Below the pieces are notes generated by a model, which was given only the letters and a program-made list of their open reading frames with translations, was not told the origin of the DNA and did not search any database. 64,000 nucleotides of DNA, taken from contig CAYWGD010000001.1 in the NCBI GenBank assembly GCA_964457335.1, positions 275,147 to 339,146 on the forward strand. The letters are read 5' to 3'. This DNA is from CAJBVW01 sp964457335 (GTDB taxonomy: Bacteria > Myxococcota_A > UBA796 > SXON01). The position numbers and the translations under genes were made by a program. Below are positions 26,838-37,104 of this stretch, piece by piece (within the stretch, counting starts at the first letter, position 1; each line of letters starts with the position of its first letter).

Positions 26838-27821
26838 ATGCCGAGCTCCGCCGACCCGCACGCCTGGATCGTCGTCGACCACGAGCTGCTCTCGCGCCTC
26901 GGGCCCGCCGCGCCCGCCGCCGAGTGGGTGCGCGCGCTGAAGCGCACCGGGCTCTGGGAGCTCGACGGGCTCGACGGCGCCGCCGGGAAGGAGCTCGCCG
27001 AGGTGCGGGCCGCGGTCGCGGCGGGGCTCGTAGCCGTCCCCCCCGACGACACGCCGCTCCTGCCCGCGCGCTGGACCCCCCAGCACCTGAACGCGGCGAT
27101 CGGCTCCGTCGCCCTCATCGCGCTCGGCGTGGCGCTCGTGGCCGGCTCGCCCGGCTGGCTCGCGATGGCGCTCGCGGTCGGCCTCGCCATCGCGCTGCAG
27201 GCGCTCCTGGTCCCCGCCACCCGGCCCCGCGTCCTGGCCCCCGCGTCCTGGCCCGTGGAGCGGGCCACCCTCGCGCTCCGCCGCTTCCTGTCGCGCACCT
27301 TCGTCACCGCGGCGGGGGACCGCATCGTCGAGAACACGCCGCACCGCGCCTACCTGGAGCTGCGGCTCGAGGAGCTCGACCGGGCGCTCCGCGTCGCCGA
27401 CGGGCGGCTCGCCGAGATCCGCGAGGTCCGCGCCCGCATCGTGGACGCGAACGTCCGCATGGGGCGCGCGGCCGAGGACGTGGAGACGTCGAGGCTCACC
27501 GCCGCGATCGCCGAGCAGGAGGCCGCCCGCGCGCGGGTCGAGGGCGTGCGCGCGCTGCTGGCGACACGGCTCGCCGACCTCGAGGTCCAGCTCGACCGGC
27601 TGCGCGTGGTGGTGGAGCGGCAGGCGCTCTCGGAGCGGGTGAGCCGGCTGGTGGACGCGGGCGCGCGCCAGGACCCCGTCGAGCGCGTGGCCGCCGACGT
27701 GGAGGTCGACGTGGCCGAGATCGAGGGCCGCGTGCGCTCGCTCGCGCTCGAGGCGGGCGACGCTGACGCGCGCCTCCGGGCGGTGCTGGAGGTCGTGAGC
27801 GTGCGCGCCGCGGCACGCTGA
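26838..27821 (+). CDS. Two-TM coiled-coil protein, unknown function (327 aa)
   Basis: ATG at 26838 directly after GGAGGAG. The N-terminal 85 residues are soluble. Two hydrophobic helices follow (LNAAIGSVALIALGVALVA, GWLAMALAVGLAIALQALL). From about residue 165 to the end the protein is a charged, heptad-patterned coiled coil (LELRLEELDRALRVADGRLA, AAIAEQEAARARVEGVRALL). It is not similar by eye to the other two-TM protein two genes away except in layout. Inner-membrane, probably with the coil in the cytoplasm. No family recognised. It is transcribed divergently from the carbamoyltransferase across 78 bp. Confidence 0.75.
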   Translation: MPSSADPHAWIVVDHELLSRLGPAAPAAEWVRALKRTGLWELDGLDGAAGKELAEVRAAVAAGLVAVPPDDTPLLPARWTPQHLNAAIGSVALIALGVALVAGSPGWLAMALAVGLAIALQALLVPATRPRVLAPASWPVERATLALRRFLSRTFVTAAGDRIVENTPHRAYLELRLEELDRALRVADGRLAEIREVRARIVDANVRMGRAAEDVETSRLTAAIAEQEAARARVEGVRALLATRLADLEVQLDRLRVVVERQALSERVSRLVDAGARQDPVERVAADVEVDVAEIEGRVRSLALEAGDADARLRAVLEVVSVRAAAR

Positions 27822-27935
27822 GCGGGGCAGGACAGATCGAGGCGGTAGCGGGGCCCGCACCGCGCGGCCGCGCGCGCCCCGGAGGCTTGCCCTCGTGGGA
27901 CAGTCGAGGCAGAGTACGCGCTCGCTGGAGACGTC

Positions 27936-29381
<1,446 letters not shown>

Positions 29382-29402
29382 CGCCCGGTCGGGCAGGTAC
29401 GG

Positions 29403-29433
29403 GGGGCCCTACGGGGCCCCTCGGTCGTTTTCG
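29403..29433 (+). terminator. Hairpin with T-rich tail after the His-rich lipoprotein gene
   Basis: GGGGCCC, loop TAC, GGGGCCCC, then TCGGTCGTTTTC. The stem-loop and T run 20 bases after the stop at 29381 fit an intrinsic terminator. Confidence 0.5.
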
Positions 29434-29508
29434 GGGCAGCCGCTGCCGCGCTGCGGCGACGTGGGCGCCTCCGGGGGGACGTCGGCGGCTCGGGTGCCCG
29501 CCCGGCCC
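29434..29508. repeat. REP-like element, copy 3 (left half only)
   Basis: It starts GGGCAGCCGCTGCCGCGCTG and runs through GACGTCGGCGGCTCGGGTGCC like the left half of the other two copies, but the right outer arm is missing. It lies 40 bases before the start of the DUF4062-STAND gene, so it is a truncated copy in that gene's leader region. Confidence 0.55.
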
Positions 29509-29548
29509 GCGTCGCGACGGGTGTACACTCCGCGGCCGGAGCGCCACG

Positions 29549-32416
29549 ATGAAGCGGGTCTTCCTCTCGTCCACCGCGTTCGACCTCGAGGCGCACCGCA
29601 AGGCCGTCGACGACACGCTCCTGCGCCTCCACGCCGAGACGCGGGTGATGGAGCGCTTCGGGCCGCTCTCCGGCGCGCCGCCGGCGGAGTGCGAGCGGCT
29701 CGCGCGGGACTGCGACGTGACGGTGTGCCTCGTGGCGCACCGCTACGGCCACGTGCCCGACCGCGCGGACATGCGGAGCATCACAAGGCGCGAGGTGGAG
29801 GCCGCGCGCGCCGCTGGCCGCACGGTGCTCGTGTGGATGGTCGACGACACCTTGGCCTGGACCGGCGTGAAGGAGAGCGATCGGCTCAACGATCCCAACG
29901 TGATGGCCGACCCCGCCCGGGTGGCGGAGGTGCTCGCCGACATCAGGGCGCTCCAGGCGTTCAAGGCGTGGCTCCAGAAGGAGTACGGCGTCGAGCGGTT
30001 CACCACCCCCGACGACCTCGCGAAGCGGGTGGCCGTCGCGATCAGCAACCTGTTCCGCGACGCGACGCCGTCCGCGCCCGCGCCCCAACCCGAGGTGCGC
30101 GTGGTGCACGCGCTCCAGCCCGCGCCGCGCTTCGCGGGCCGGGAGCGGCTCGTGGAGGAGCTCGCGGCGTGGGTGCACGACGTCGCGTCCCCGGACCGGG
30201 TGTGGGCGCTCGTGGCCCCCGGCGGCACCGGCAAGACCGCGGTGATCGAGCAGGTGCTGCGCCGCCCGCCCGCAACCGGAAGCACGCTCGTGTGGTCCTT
30301 CTACGAGAAGCCCGACGCCGACGCGTTCCTCCGCGAGGCCGGGCAGCTCTTCCTCGGGGAGGGCCCGGACGCGCCGCCCGGCGGGCGCCTCGAGCGCCTG
30401 GAGCGCGGCCTGCGCGACGGCAAGCCGCACCTGCTCGTGCTCGACGGCCTGGAGCGGGTGCAGGCGGAGGCCGGCAACGGGCGGGCCCGCGGCGAGCTCG
30501 AGGACCACACGCTGAAGCTGCTGCTGCGGGCGCTGGCGGCGGGGCTCGGGCGGGCGCGCGCGCTCGTCACGTCCCGCTTCCCGCTGGTCGATCTCGCCGA
30601 CTGGGACAGGCGCGGCTTCCGCGACACGCGGCTGGACGACCTGCCGCCGGAGGCGGCGGTGGCCGTGCTGCGGCGGTGGGGGGTGAAGGGGACCGACGCG
30701 GCGCTCGTCGCCGCTGCCGAGCAGCTGGGCCGGCACGCGCTCTCCGTGGACGTACTCGGCTCCTACCTGCACCACTTCACCGACCGGAACGTCTCGAACG
30801 TCGAGGCCTTCGAGCTCGACGCGGTGACGGGCGACGACCCGAAGGCGGCGAAGCTCGCGCGGGTGATCGCAAGCTACGCCGAGCGGCTCCCGGCGGACGA
30901 GCGGGAGCTGCTCGCGCGGCTCTCGGTGTTCCCGCGCGGGGTGGAGGTGGGCATCCTGCGGGTGCTCGTGGACGCGGGCGGCGCGGTGGCGGGCGTGCTC
31001 GTGGGCTGCCGGGACGCGCGGCTCGTCCAGCTCCTGGAGCGCCTGCGGACGCGCGGGCTCGTGTTCCGCTACGGCGCTGGGGCGGCGGTCACCTGGACCG
31101 CCCACCCCTTCCTGCGCGACCGCTTCCGGCGGCTCCTGGGCGTGCCGCAAAAGCAGGTGTTCGAGGCGGTGCGCGCCCACCTCGCGGGAGGCCTCGAGGC
31201 GCGGCCGGCGAACCCGCCGCGGGAGAAGGAGGTGCTCGACCGCTACGAGGCGCTGATCGAGGCGGCGCGGCTGGCGGGGCGGACGCAGGAGGCGTTCGAC
31301 CTCTACTGGCACGGGATGGGGAGATACGCGAATCTGGGGGCGGCGCTGGGCGACTACGCGCGGGGGCTGCGAATCCTCCGGGCGTTCTCCGAGACGGAGG
31401 AGCCCGAAGACGCGGCCCCGGACCTGCACCTGCGGACCCGAAACCTGCTCGTCGCAGATTGGGCGCTCTACGCGCTCCGGCTCGGAGACCTTGGCGGTGC
31501 GCGGCGGGCGCGCGCGGTCGACGACGCCTGGAAGGCGCGGTTGGCCGAGCCGAAGGAGACGGCGATCGGCCTGGAGAACACCAGCGAGGTGCTGCTCACC
31601 GCGGGCGCTCTCCCCGCCGCACGCCGAGCGGCGGAGGCCGCAGTCGCGCAGGAGACTGAGGACGCGTTTCGCGAGGTGGTGGGACGCGCCTTCCTGGCCG
31701 CCGCAGCCCACCGCGTTGGTGACATAGCCGCCGCGCGCGCCGGCTTCGCGAAGGCTACTCGTCTCGAGGGCAAGCTCCTCTACTCGCTGCGTGGCGAGCA
31801 GCACGCGCGCCACCACCTGGATCTCGGCGACCTCCCCGCCGCCAACGCGCTGTGCGACCACGGCCTTGCAACGGCCAAGCGCCACGGGTGGAACGACGAG
31901 GTCGCCCGCTTCCACAGCCTCCTCGCCCGCATCACTGTCCTCGAAGGAGGCGACCCCGCGCCCCACCTCGACATCGTCCGCGAGTGGACCGCCCGCAGCG
32001 GTGACATGGAGTACATCATCGAGGCCCACCTCGTCGCCGCGGAGCACGCCCTCCGGGACGGCGATCCGACCCTCGCCCGGGACGAGGCCGCCCTCGGCCT
32101 GAACCACGCCGCCGCGGCCGGCTACGGGCTCCTCCACGTCGACGCGCTCGTGCTGCTCGCGCGCGCCGCGCTCGCGCTCCCCGATCCCGCCGCCGCCATC
32201 GCGCACGTCCGCGACGCGCTCGACCGCGCCTCGCACCCCGAGTGCGCCTACGCCTGGGGCGAGGCCGACGCCGCGCAGGTGTGGGGCGAGGCGTACCTCG
32301 CGAACAACGAGCCCACGCTCGCTCGCCGGGCGCTGGAGCGCGCGCTGGCCGTGCGGCGGCGTATCGAGCACCCCGGCGTGCCGGAGACGGAGCGCTGGTT
32401 GGCGCGGGTGCGCTGA
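29549..32416 (+). CDS. DUF4062-STAND NTPase-TPR protein (NLR-like, 955 aa)
   Basis: The N-terminus KRVFLSSTAFDLEAHRKAVD, ERFGPLSG, CDVTVCLVAHRYGHVPD and SITRREVEAARAAGRTVLVW is the DUF4062 pattern, a TIR-like or Rossmann-type module common in STAND proteins. A STAND ATPase follows: FAGRERLVEELAAWV, Walker A APGGTGKTAVIEQ (about 225-232), Walker B HLLVLDGLERV (about 295), then a winged-helix-like part and about 400 residues of TPR-like helical repeats. This effector-NTPase-sensor layout is that of bacterial NLR-like proteins such as the Avs and other STAND systems that sense phage. Cytoplasmic. It stands alone, with no other defence gene beside it. ATG at 29549. The defence role is inferred from architecture. 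Confidence 0.88.
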   Translation: MKRVFLSSTAFDLEAHRKAVDDTLLRLHAETRVMERFGPLSGAPPAECERLARDCDVTVCLVAHRYGHVPDRADMRSITRREVEAARAAGRTVLVWMVDDTLAWTGVKESDRLNDPNVMADPARVAEVLADIRALQAFKAWLQKEYGVERFTTPDDLAKRVAVAISNLFRDATPSAPAPQPEVRVVHALQPAPRFAGRERLVEELAAWVHDVASPDRVWALVAPGGTGKTAVIEQVLRRPPATGSTLVWSFYEKPDADAFLREAGQLFLGEGPDAPPGGRLERLERGLRDGKPHLLVLDGLERVQAEAGNGRARGELEDHTLKLLLRALAAGLGRARALVTSRFPLVDLADWDRRGFRDTRLDDLPPEAAVAVLRRWGVKGTDAALVAAAEQLGRHALSVDVLGSYLHHFTDRNVSNVEAFELDAVTGDDPKAAKLARVIASYAERLPADERELLARLSVFPRGVEVGILRVLVDAGGAVAGVLVGCRDARLVQLLERLRTRGLVFRYGAGAAVTWTAHPFLRDRFRRLLGVPQKQVFEAVRAHLAGGLEARPANPPREKEVLDRYEALIEAARLAGRTQEAFDLYWHGMGRYANLGAALGDYARGLRILRAFSETEEPEDAAPDLHLRTRNLLVADWALYALRLGDLGGARRARAVDDAWKARLAEPKETAIGLENTSEVLLTAGALPAARRAAEAAVAQETEDAFREVVGRAFLAAAAHRVGDIAAARAGFAKATRLEGKLLYSLRGEQHARHHLDLGDLPAANALCDHGLATAKRHGWNDEVARFHSLLARITVLEGGDPAPHLDIVREWTARSGDMEYIIEAHLVAAEHALRDGDPTLARDEAALGLNHAAAAGYGLLHVDALVLLARAALALPDPAAAIAHVRDALDRASHPECAYAWGEADAAQVWGEAYLANNEPTLARRALERALAVRRRIEHPGVPETERWLARVR

Positions 32417-32507
32417 GCGGGGGCCCCCGCCGCAGCTCGCGACACTTTCCGCGGCGTACGCTCCCGCCCGCGCTTTTTCCGGCCCCGCATGCGCCTATCA
32501 ACGGCCC

Positions 32508-33128
32508 ATGGAAACGGCTCCGCCCGCGCCCCCCGACGTGCCGCGCCGGCCGCGGCTCCCGGCGTGGCGCGCCCTGGGCCTCCTCGCGATCGCGGCGGTG
32601 CCGCTCGGCGCCGTGGTCTCGTCGCTCGGTGGCGACACCGGCAACCTCGAGACCGTGCTCCGCGTCGGGTTCGTGTACCTCGTGCTCATGCTGGGCTTCC
32701 GCTTCATGGGCAAGCGGGAGCTCGGGCAGCTCTCCCAGTTCGAGCTCGTGACGCTCATGCTCATCCCGGAGATCGTCTCCCCCGCGATGAACCAGGACAT
32801 CACGTCGATGTCGAGCGCCGTGGTGGGGGTGTGCACGCTGTTCGCGCTCGTGACGATCTTCGCGCTGCTCTCGCACCTCTCGAAGGCGGCCTCGGCGGCG
32901 TTCGAGGGCCGCCCCACCGTGCTCGTGCGCCACGGGCGCCTCGACGTCGACGCGCTCAACCGCGAGCGCGTGACCCCCGAGGAGGTCTACTCCTCGATGC
33001 ACCAGGCCGGCATCGAGCGGATCGAGACGGTGAAGTGGGGGATCCTGGAGCCCGAGGGGCGCATGGCGTTCATCACGTTCGGGGGCCCGCCGGAGGGAGG
33101 AAGCGCGGAGCCGGGGATGCTGGCGTAG
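32508..33128 (+). CDS. YetF/DUF421 family membrane protein
   Basis: About three N-terminal membrane helices (LGLLAIAAVPLGAVVSSLGG, ETVLRVGFVYLVLMLGF, VVGVCTLFALVTIFALL) surround the family block RFMGKRELGQLSQFELVTLM and LIPEIVSPAMN. The soluble C-terminal domain (EGRPTVLVRHGRLDVDALNR, VYSSMHQAGIERIETVKWGI) follows, as in Bacillus YetF. The family's function is not well known; members are linked to spore or envelope lipid traits. 206 aa is near family length. It is a single gene convergent with the histidine kinase. ATG at 32508. Confidence 0.88.
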   Translation: METAPPAPPDVPRRPRLPAWRALGLLAIAAVPLGAVVSSLGGDTGNLETVLRVGFVYLVLMLGFRFMGKRELGQLSQFELVTLMLIPEIVSPAMNQDITSMSSAVVGVCTLFALVTIFALLSHLSKAASAAFEGRPTVLVRHGRLDVDALNRERVTPEEVYSSMHQAGIERIETVKWGILEPEGRMAFITFGGPPEGGSAEPGMLA

Positions 33129-33152
33129 GGGCCGGCCACCACGGGAGTGTGG

Positions 33153-33191
33153 GGGGCGTTGCGGGGGGCCCGCCCCCCGCCCCAAGAAGAC
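33153..33191. terminator. Bidirectional GC hairpin between convergent genes, copy 2
   Basis: GGGGCGTTGCGGGGGG, loop CCCG, CCCCCCGCCCC, then AAGAAGACC. It is nearly identical to the copy at 14191-14230 and again lies between the ends of two convergent genes. Confidence 0.7.
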
Positions 33192-33203
33192 CCCGCTCGT
33201 CCA

Positions 33204-34718
33204 TCACCCCCTGGCGCGCGGCAGCCGGATGGTGAACCGGGCGCCCCTGCCCTCCTCGCTCTCCACGTCCACGCGGCCCTTGTGGGCCACCACGGCGGCG
33301 TGAACGATGGCGAGGCCGAGGCCGCTGCCCTCCGTGCGGCGCGAGACGAGCACGTCCGGGCGGTAGAACTTCTCGAAGATGCGCTTGCGCTCGTCGCGGG
33401 GGATGCCCGGGCCGTCGTCGGCGACGGTGAGCACGACCCAGCGCCGCTCCGCCGCGCCCAGCACCTGGATGTGCACGTCCTCGCCGCCGTACTTGCGCGC
33501 GTTCGACAGCAGGTTGAGGAGCGCGTCGGCCATGGCGTCGATGTCGACGTTCACGAGCGGGAGGTCGTCGGGGACCTGCACGCTCACGTGCGACTCGTCC
33601 TGGAGCTGCTGCGCGCGGAAGGCCTCGAGCGAGGCGCGGACGAGGTCCACGGGCCGCACGAGCTCGAGCTCGTAGACGCGCCGCCCGGCCTCCATGCGCG
33701 CCCAGGTGAGCACGCGCTCGATCTTGCGCGAGAGGCGGTCGCTCTCCGTCGCGATGATCTCGAGGCACTCGTCGACCTTCGCGGGGTCGGTGACGCGGCC
33801 GCTCTGCAGCGTTTCGATGAAGAGGCGGATGCTCGTCAGCGGGGTGCGGAGCTCGTGGCTGATGTTCGAGACGAAGTCGGTCTGGAGCCGCGAGAGGCGC
33901 ACCTGCTGCACGACGGCGCGGCCCATGAGCACCACGCCGGTGACGACGGTGCCCACGAGGAGGAGCACGGTCCAGAGCGTGGGCGCGGGCGAGCCCGGCG
34001 CGGCGCCCTCGGGCGCGGTCACGGTGATGCGCCAGTGCTCGAAGGGGGGCGCCATGGGGCGGTCCACGAGCGGCTCGGGGACCGCGAGGTTCTCGGCGAG
34101 GTTCTCGGCGAGGTCGCGGCGCAGGCGCTCGAAGGAGACGGGCTCGCCGGCGATCTCGCGCACAGTGGCGCGCAGCCCGTAGGCCGCCCGCTCCGACGGG
34201 AACTGGGCGCCGACCAGCGTCGGGATGACGACGGCGTCGATGGCCTCGGGGTCGATGCGGTAGGCGACCGCGAGGTCGTCGCGCACGCGGGAGACGGCGA
34301 GCGTCGCGAGCCCTTCGTCGCCCTCCATCGCGAGGAAGGTGACGGGGGCGTCGGCCGAGAGATCCGCCGCGGCGAGCCCCACGGCGCTCGGGGCGGTGGG
34401 ATCGCCGACCACCCACGCCTCCGCGAGCACGACGCTCTGGTTCACGAGCGTCGGCAGCTCCTCGGGGACCTCGGCTTCGGGGAGGGGGAGGAGCCGCTGC
34501 CGGAGGCGCGCGTCCTCGTCGGCGAGGCGGGCCACGATGCCGGTCTCGAGCACGCGGGCCTGGTAGAGGTAGCGCTCGCGGAGGCGGGCCTCCTCGGCGT
34601 CGCGCTGGTCCTTCAGCCCCGCGAGGCCGTAGAAGGCCAGGGCCACGGTCGGGCCGACGACGAGCGCGATGAGGAACCAGAAGACGCGGCGGCGCGCGAT
34701 CGACTCGCCGAGCGGCAT
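33204..34718 (-). CDS. Membrane sensor histidine kinase (orphan)
   Basis: Two membrane helices (VFWFLIALVVGPTVALAFYG at about 12-31 and LWTVLLLVGTVVTGVVLMG near 247-265) enclose a periplasmic sensor of about 210 residues. HisKA follows with SHELRTPL (phospho-His near residue 286). The HATPase_c has N-box NLLSNARKYG, G1 DDGPGIP and G2 GSGLGLAI. It should phosphorylate a response regulator, but none is encoded beside it. ATG at 34718 lies 52 bp after the end of the MFS-spermidine-synthase gene on the same strand, so they may share a transcript. Ends at a hairpin shared with the YetF gene. Confidence 0.92.
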   Translation of the reverse strand: MPLGESIARRRVFWFLIALVVGPTVALAFYGLAGLKDQRDAEEARLRERYLYQARVLETGIVARLADEDARLRQRLLPLPEAEVPEELPTLVNQSVVLAEAWVVGDPTAPSAVGLAAADLSADAPVTFLAMEGDEGLATLAVSRVRDDLAVAYRIDPEAIDAVVIPTLVGAQFPSERAAYGLRATVREIAGEPVSFERLRRDLAENLAENLAVPEPLVDRPMAPPFEHWRITVTAPEGAAPGSPAPTLWTVLLLVGTVVTGVVLMGRAVVQQVRLSRLQTDFVSNISHELRTPLTSIRLFIETLQSGRVTDPAKVDECLEIIATESDRLSRKIERVLTWARMEAGRRVYELELVRPVDLVRASLEAFRAQQLQDESHVSVQVPDDLPLVNVDIDAMADALLNLLSNARKYGGEDVHIQVLGAAERRWVVLTVADDGPGIPRDERKRIFEKFYRPDVLVSRRTEGSGLGLAIVHAAVVAHKGRVDVESEEGRGARFTIRLPRARG

Positions 34719-34770
34719 TCATCCATCCGGACTGCGCCCTCGTAACGTCCGCGACGCGGGGCGCGCATCG

Positions 34771-37050
34771 TCAGGGCGGGGCGACGCCTGTCGTGAGGAA
34801 CCCGAGGTAGCGCCAGGTGGCGGCCTCCTCCTGCGGCGTCGTGCGGTGCTCGAAGAACCAGGGCTGGTCGTCGGTGTTGAGCCGCGTCGAGCCCATGCGG
34901 GCCAGCGCGGCGTCGTCGATGGGCACGAATCCGCGGACGATCTCCTGCCACACGAAGAGCGCCTGGATGTCGGCGGGCGCGGACCGGTAGCGCGCCTGGT
35001 CCAGCGTGAGGGGCTCGCGGCGGCCCACGAGCCCGTTCATGGCGCTCTTGGGGTGCACGAGCGCGGCCCAGGCGTGCGGGAAGGCCGCGCGGATCGAGCG
35101 GAGCACGACGTCGGTGTCGACCGGCTCCCCCAGCGAGAAGAGCGGGAGCTTGATGAAGAAGGTGCCGTCGGGCGCGAGCGCGTCGCGGCCGGCCTCGTAG
35201 AAGCCGACACCGTAGAACTCCTGGTTCACGTCCTGGCCGAACGTGTCGACGATGACGAGGTCCCAGGTGCCGGGGTTGCGGAGGAAGTACTGGCGGCCGT
35301 CGTCCACGACGAGGTGGAAGCGCGGGTCGGTGAGCACGGCCTCGGTGCCGAAGAGCGGCGCGCTCGCGACCTGGTTGCCGTCGAGCTCGACGCAGTCGAT
35401 GCGCACGTCGGGCCAGGCGTCCAGCAGGGCCTTCGCGGAGGCGCCGGTGCCGAAGCCGATGAGGAGCACGCGGTCGGCCTTGGGCGCGAGGATCACCGGG
35501 AGCGCGACGCGCGCGGCCTGGGAGCTCGCCATGATGGGGACGCCGTTGGTGTAGAGCACGTTCTGGCGCTCGAAGGGGTCGTAGAGGACGACGGTGGTGG
35601 CCTCGAGCCCGTCGTCCATCCAGACGAGCGTGTGGTCGGGCTTGGGCCGGAAGTCCGGCTGGTCGGCCGTGACGAAGCCCACCCAGCCGACGAGCACGAC
35701 GAGCGCGAAGGCGAGCCCGTCGGAGCGGCGCGCCCCCGGCGTGTCGGGGCTCCCGCGCCAGACGCCGTGGCGAAGCGCGACCCAGCCGATCAGCACCGCG
35801 ACGCTGGCGAGCAGCAGCACGGACCAGCGGATGCCGAGGAGCGGCAGCAGCACGAAGCCGCCGAGGAGGCTCCCGCCCACGCCGCCGGCGGTGCTCGCGA
35901 ACGACAACACGCCGAGGCGGGCCCCGGCGTGGTCGCGGGCGCGCGCGTAGGCCGATCCCAGCGTGGGGAAGCAGGCGCCGGCGAGCGTCGCCGGCACCAG
36001 GAGCGTGAGGGCGAGGAGCTTCTCCTGGGCGGGGCCGGGCTCGGCGAGCCCGTCGAGGAGCCCGACGCGGAGCTGCGCGATGCCCGCGAGCGCGGTGACC
36101 GCGAGCGCGAGCTGCAGCCCCCCGAACAGGCCCAACGCGGCGCGCGGGCCGGGCCGGCGCAGGGCGAGGAGCAGGCTCCCGAGCGCCATCCCCACGAGGA
36201 TCATCGCCAGCACCAGCGCGAAGCCCTTGAAGGGGTTCATCAGGTGGAAGGCCTGCCGGTAGACGCGGCTCCACAACACCTCGAACGCGAGGACGGTCGT
36301 GCCCGTGCCGGCGACGAGCCCGTAGAGGAGGCGCGGCGCGATGGGGAGCTCGGTGTCGGGCTCCTCGGGGGCCGCGGATGGGGCGTGCGGGCGGCCGACC
36401 CAGGCCCCGAGGAGCGCGAGGGCCGCGGCCGTGACGTTCAGGCCCGCGGCGAGCGTGATCGAGCGGGCGACGCCGTGATCCCCGAGGAGCACGAACGCGG
36501 CGGCGTAGCAGCCGGCGGCCGCGCCGAGCACGTTCACGCCGTAGGCGACGGTGATCCCGCGGTGCGGCGAGCGGACGAGGCGGACGAGGCCCTGCACGAA
36601 CAGCGGGAGCGTCGCCCCCATGAGCGTGGCGGGCAGGAGCAGGATGGCGGAGAGGGTGAAGAAGCGGACGCCGAGGGCGAGGGGGCCCGTGCCGGGGAAG
36701 GTGAGGGAGATCCACCGCATGAGCGCGCCGGACTCCTGCAGGAAGCCCTGCACGCCGAGCGCGGAGGCGGCCACGAGGACCTCCACCAGCGCGTAGGCCG
36801 CCAGCGGCCCGAGCCGCCACGACGCCACGCGCGGGGCCAGGCGGCCGCCGATCAGGGAGCCGAGCGCGAGGCCGGCCATGAACGCCGAGAGGATCGTGGC
36901 GATGGCGTGGGCCGTGACGCCGAACGTCGTGCTCACCACCCGGGTCCAGAGGATCTCGTAGACGAGCGTCGTGAAGCCCGAGGCGAAGAAGGCGAGCAGC
37001 AGGAGCGCCGCCGCGAGCAGGTTCGTGGGGCGCGGTACGGAGGTCGTCAC
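34771..37050 (-). CDS. Spermidine-synthase-like protein fused to a multi-TM (MFS-like) domain
   Basis: The first 440 or so residues form about twelve membrane helices in an MFS-like pattern (FFASGFTTLVYEILWTRVV is the signature start of this fusion family). The C-terminal part is a spermidine synthase-like Rossmann fold: VLLIGFGTGASAKALLDAWP, CVELDGNQV, VVDDGRQYF, WDLVIVDTFGQD. The SAM/dcSAM glycine motif is altered (GFGTG for GGGDG). The family is widespread in Deltaproteobacteria; its real substrate is not established and may not be polyamine. Start GTG at 37050 is accepted from the signature position. Divergent from the radical SAM gene by 54 bp. Confidence 0.9.
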   Translation of the reverse strand: MTTSVPRPTNLLAAALLLLAFFASGFTTLVYEILWTRVVSTTFGVTAHAIATILSAFMAGLALGSLIGGRLAPRVASWRLGPLAAYALVEVLVAASALGVQGFLQESGALMRWISLTFPGTGPLALGVRFFTLSAILLLPATLMGATLPLFVQGLVRLVRSPHRGITVAYGVNVLGAAAGCYAAAFVLLGDHGVARSITLAAGLNVTAAALALLGAWVGRPHAPSAAPEEPDTELPIAPRLLYGLVAGTGTTVLAFEVLWSRVYRQAFHLMNPFKGFALVLAMILVGMALGSLLLALRRPGPRAALGLFGGLQLALAVTALAGIAQLRVGLLDGLAEPGPAQEKLLALTLLVPATLAGACFPTLGSAYARARDHAGARLGVLSFASTAGGVGGSLLGGFVLLPLLGIRWSVLLLASVAVLIGWVALRHGVWRGSPDTPGARRSDGLAFALVVLVGWVGFVTADQPDFRPKPDHTLVWMDDGLEATTVVLYDPFERQNVLYTNGVPIMASSQAARVALPVILAPKADRVLLIGFGTGASAKALLDAWPDVRIDCVELDGNQVASAPLFGTEAVLTDPRFHLVVDDGRQYFLRNPGTWDLVIVDTFGQDVNQEFYGVGFYEAGRDALAPDGTFFIKLPLFSLGEPVDTDVVLRSIRAAFPHAWAALVHPKSAMNGLVGRREPLTLDQARYRSAPADIQALFVWQEIVRGFVPIDDAALARMGSTRLNTDDQPWFFEHRTTPQEEAATWRYLGFLTTGVAPP

Positions 37051-37104
37051 CGCGCGACTTTATACGGTGAGGGCGCCCGAGGCGCGGGTTAGCCGGCGCG
37101 GATC

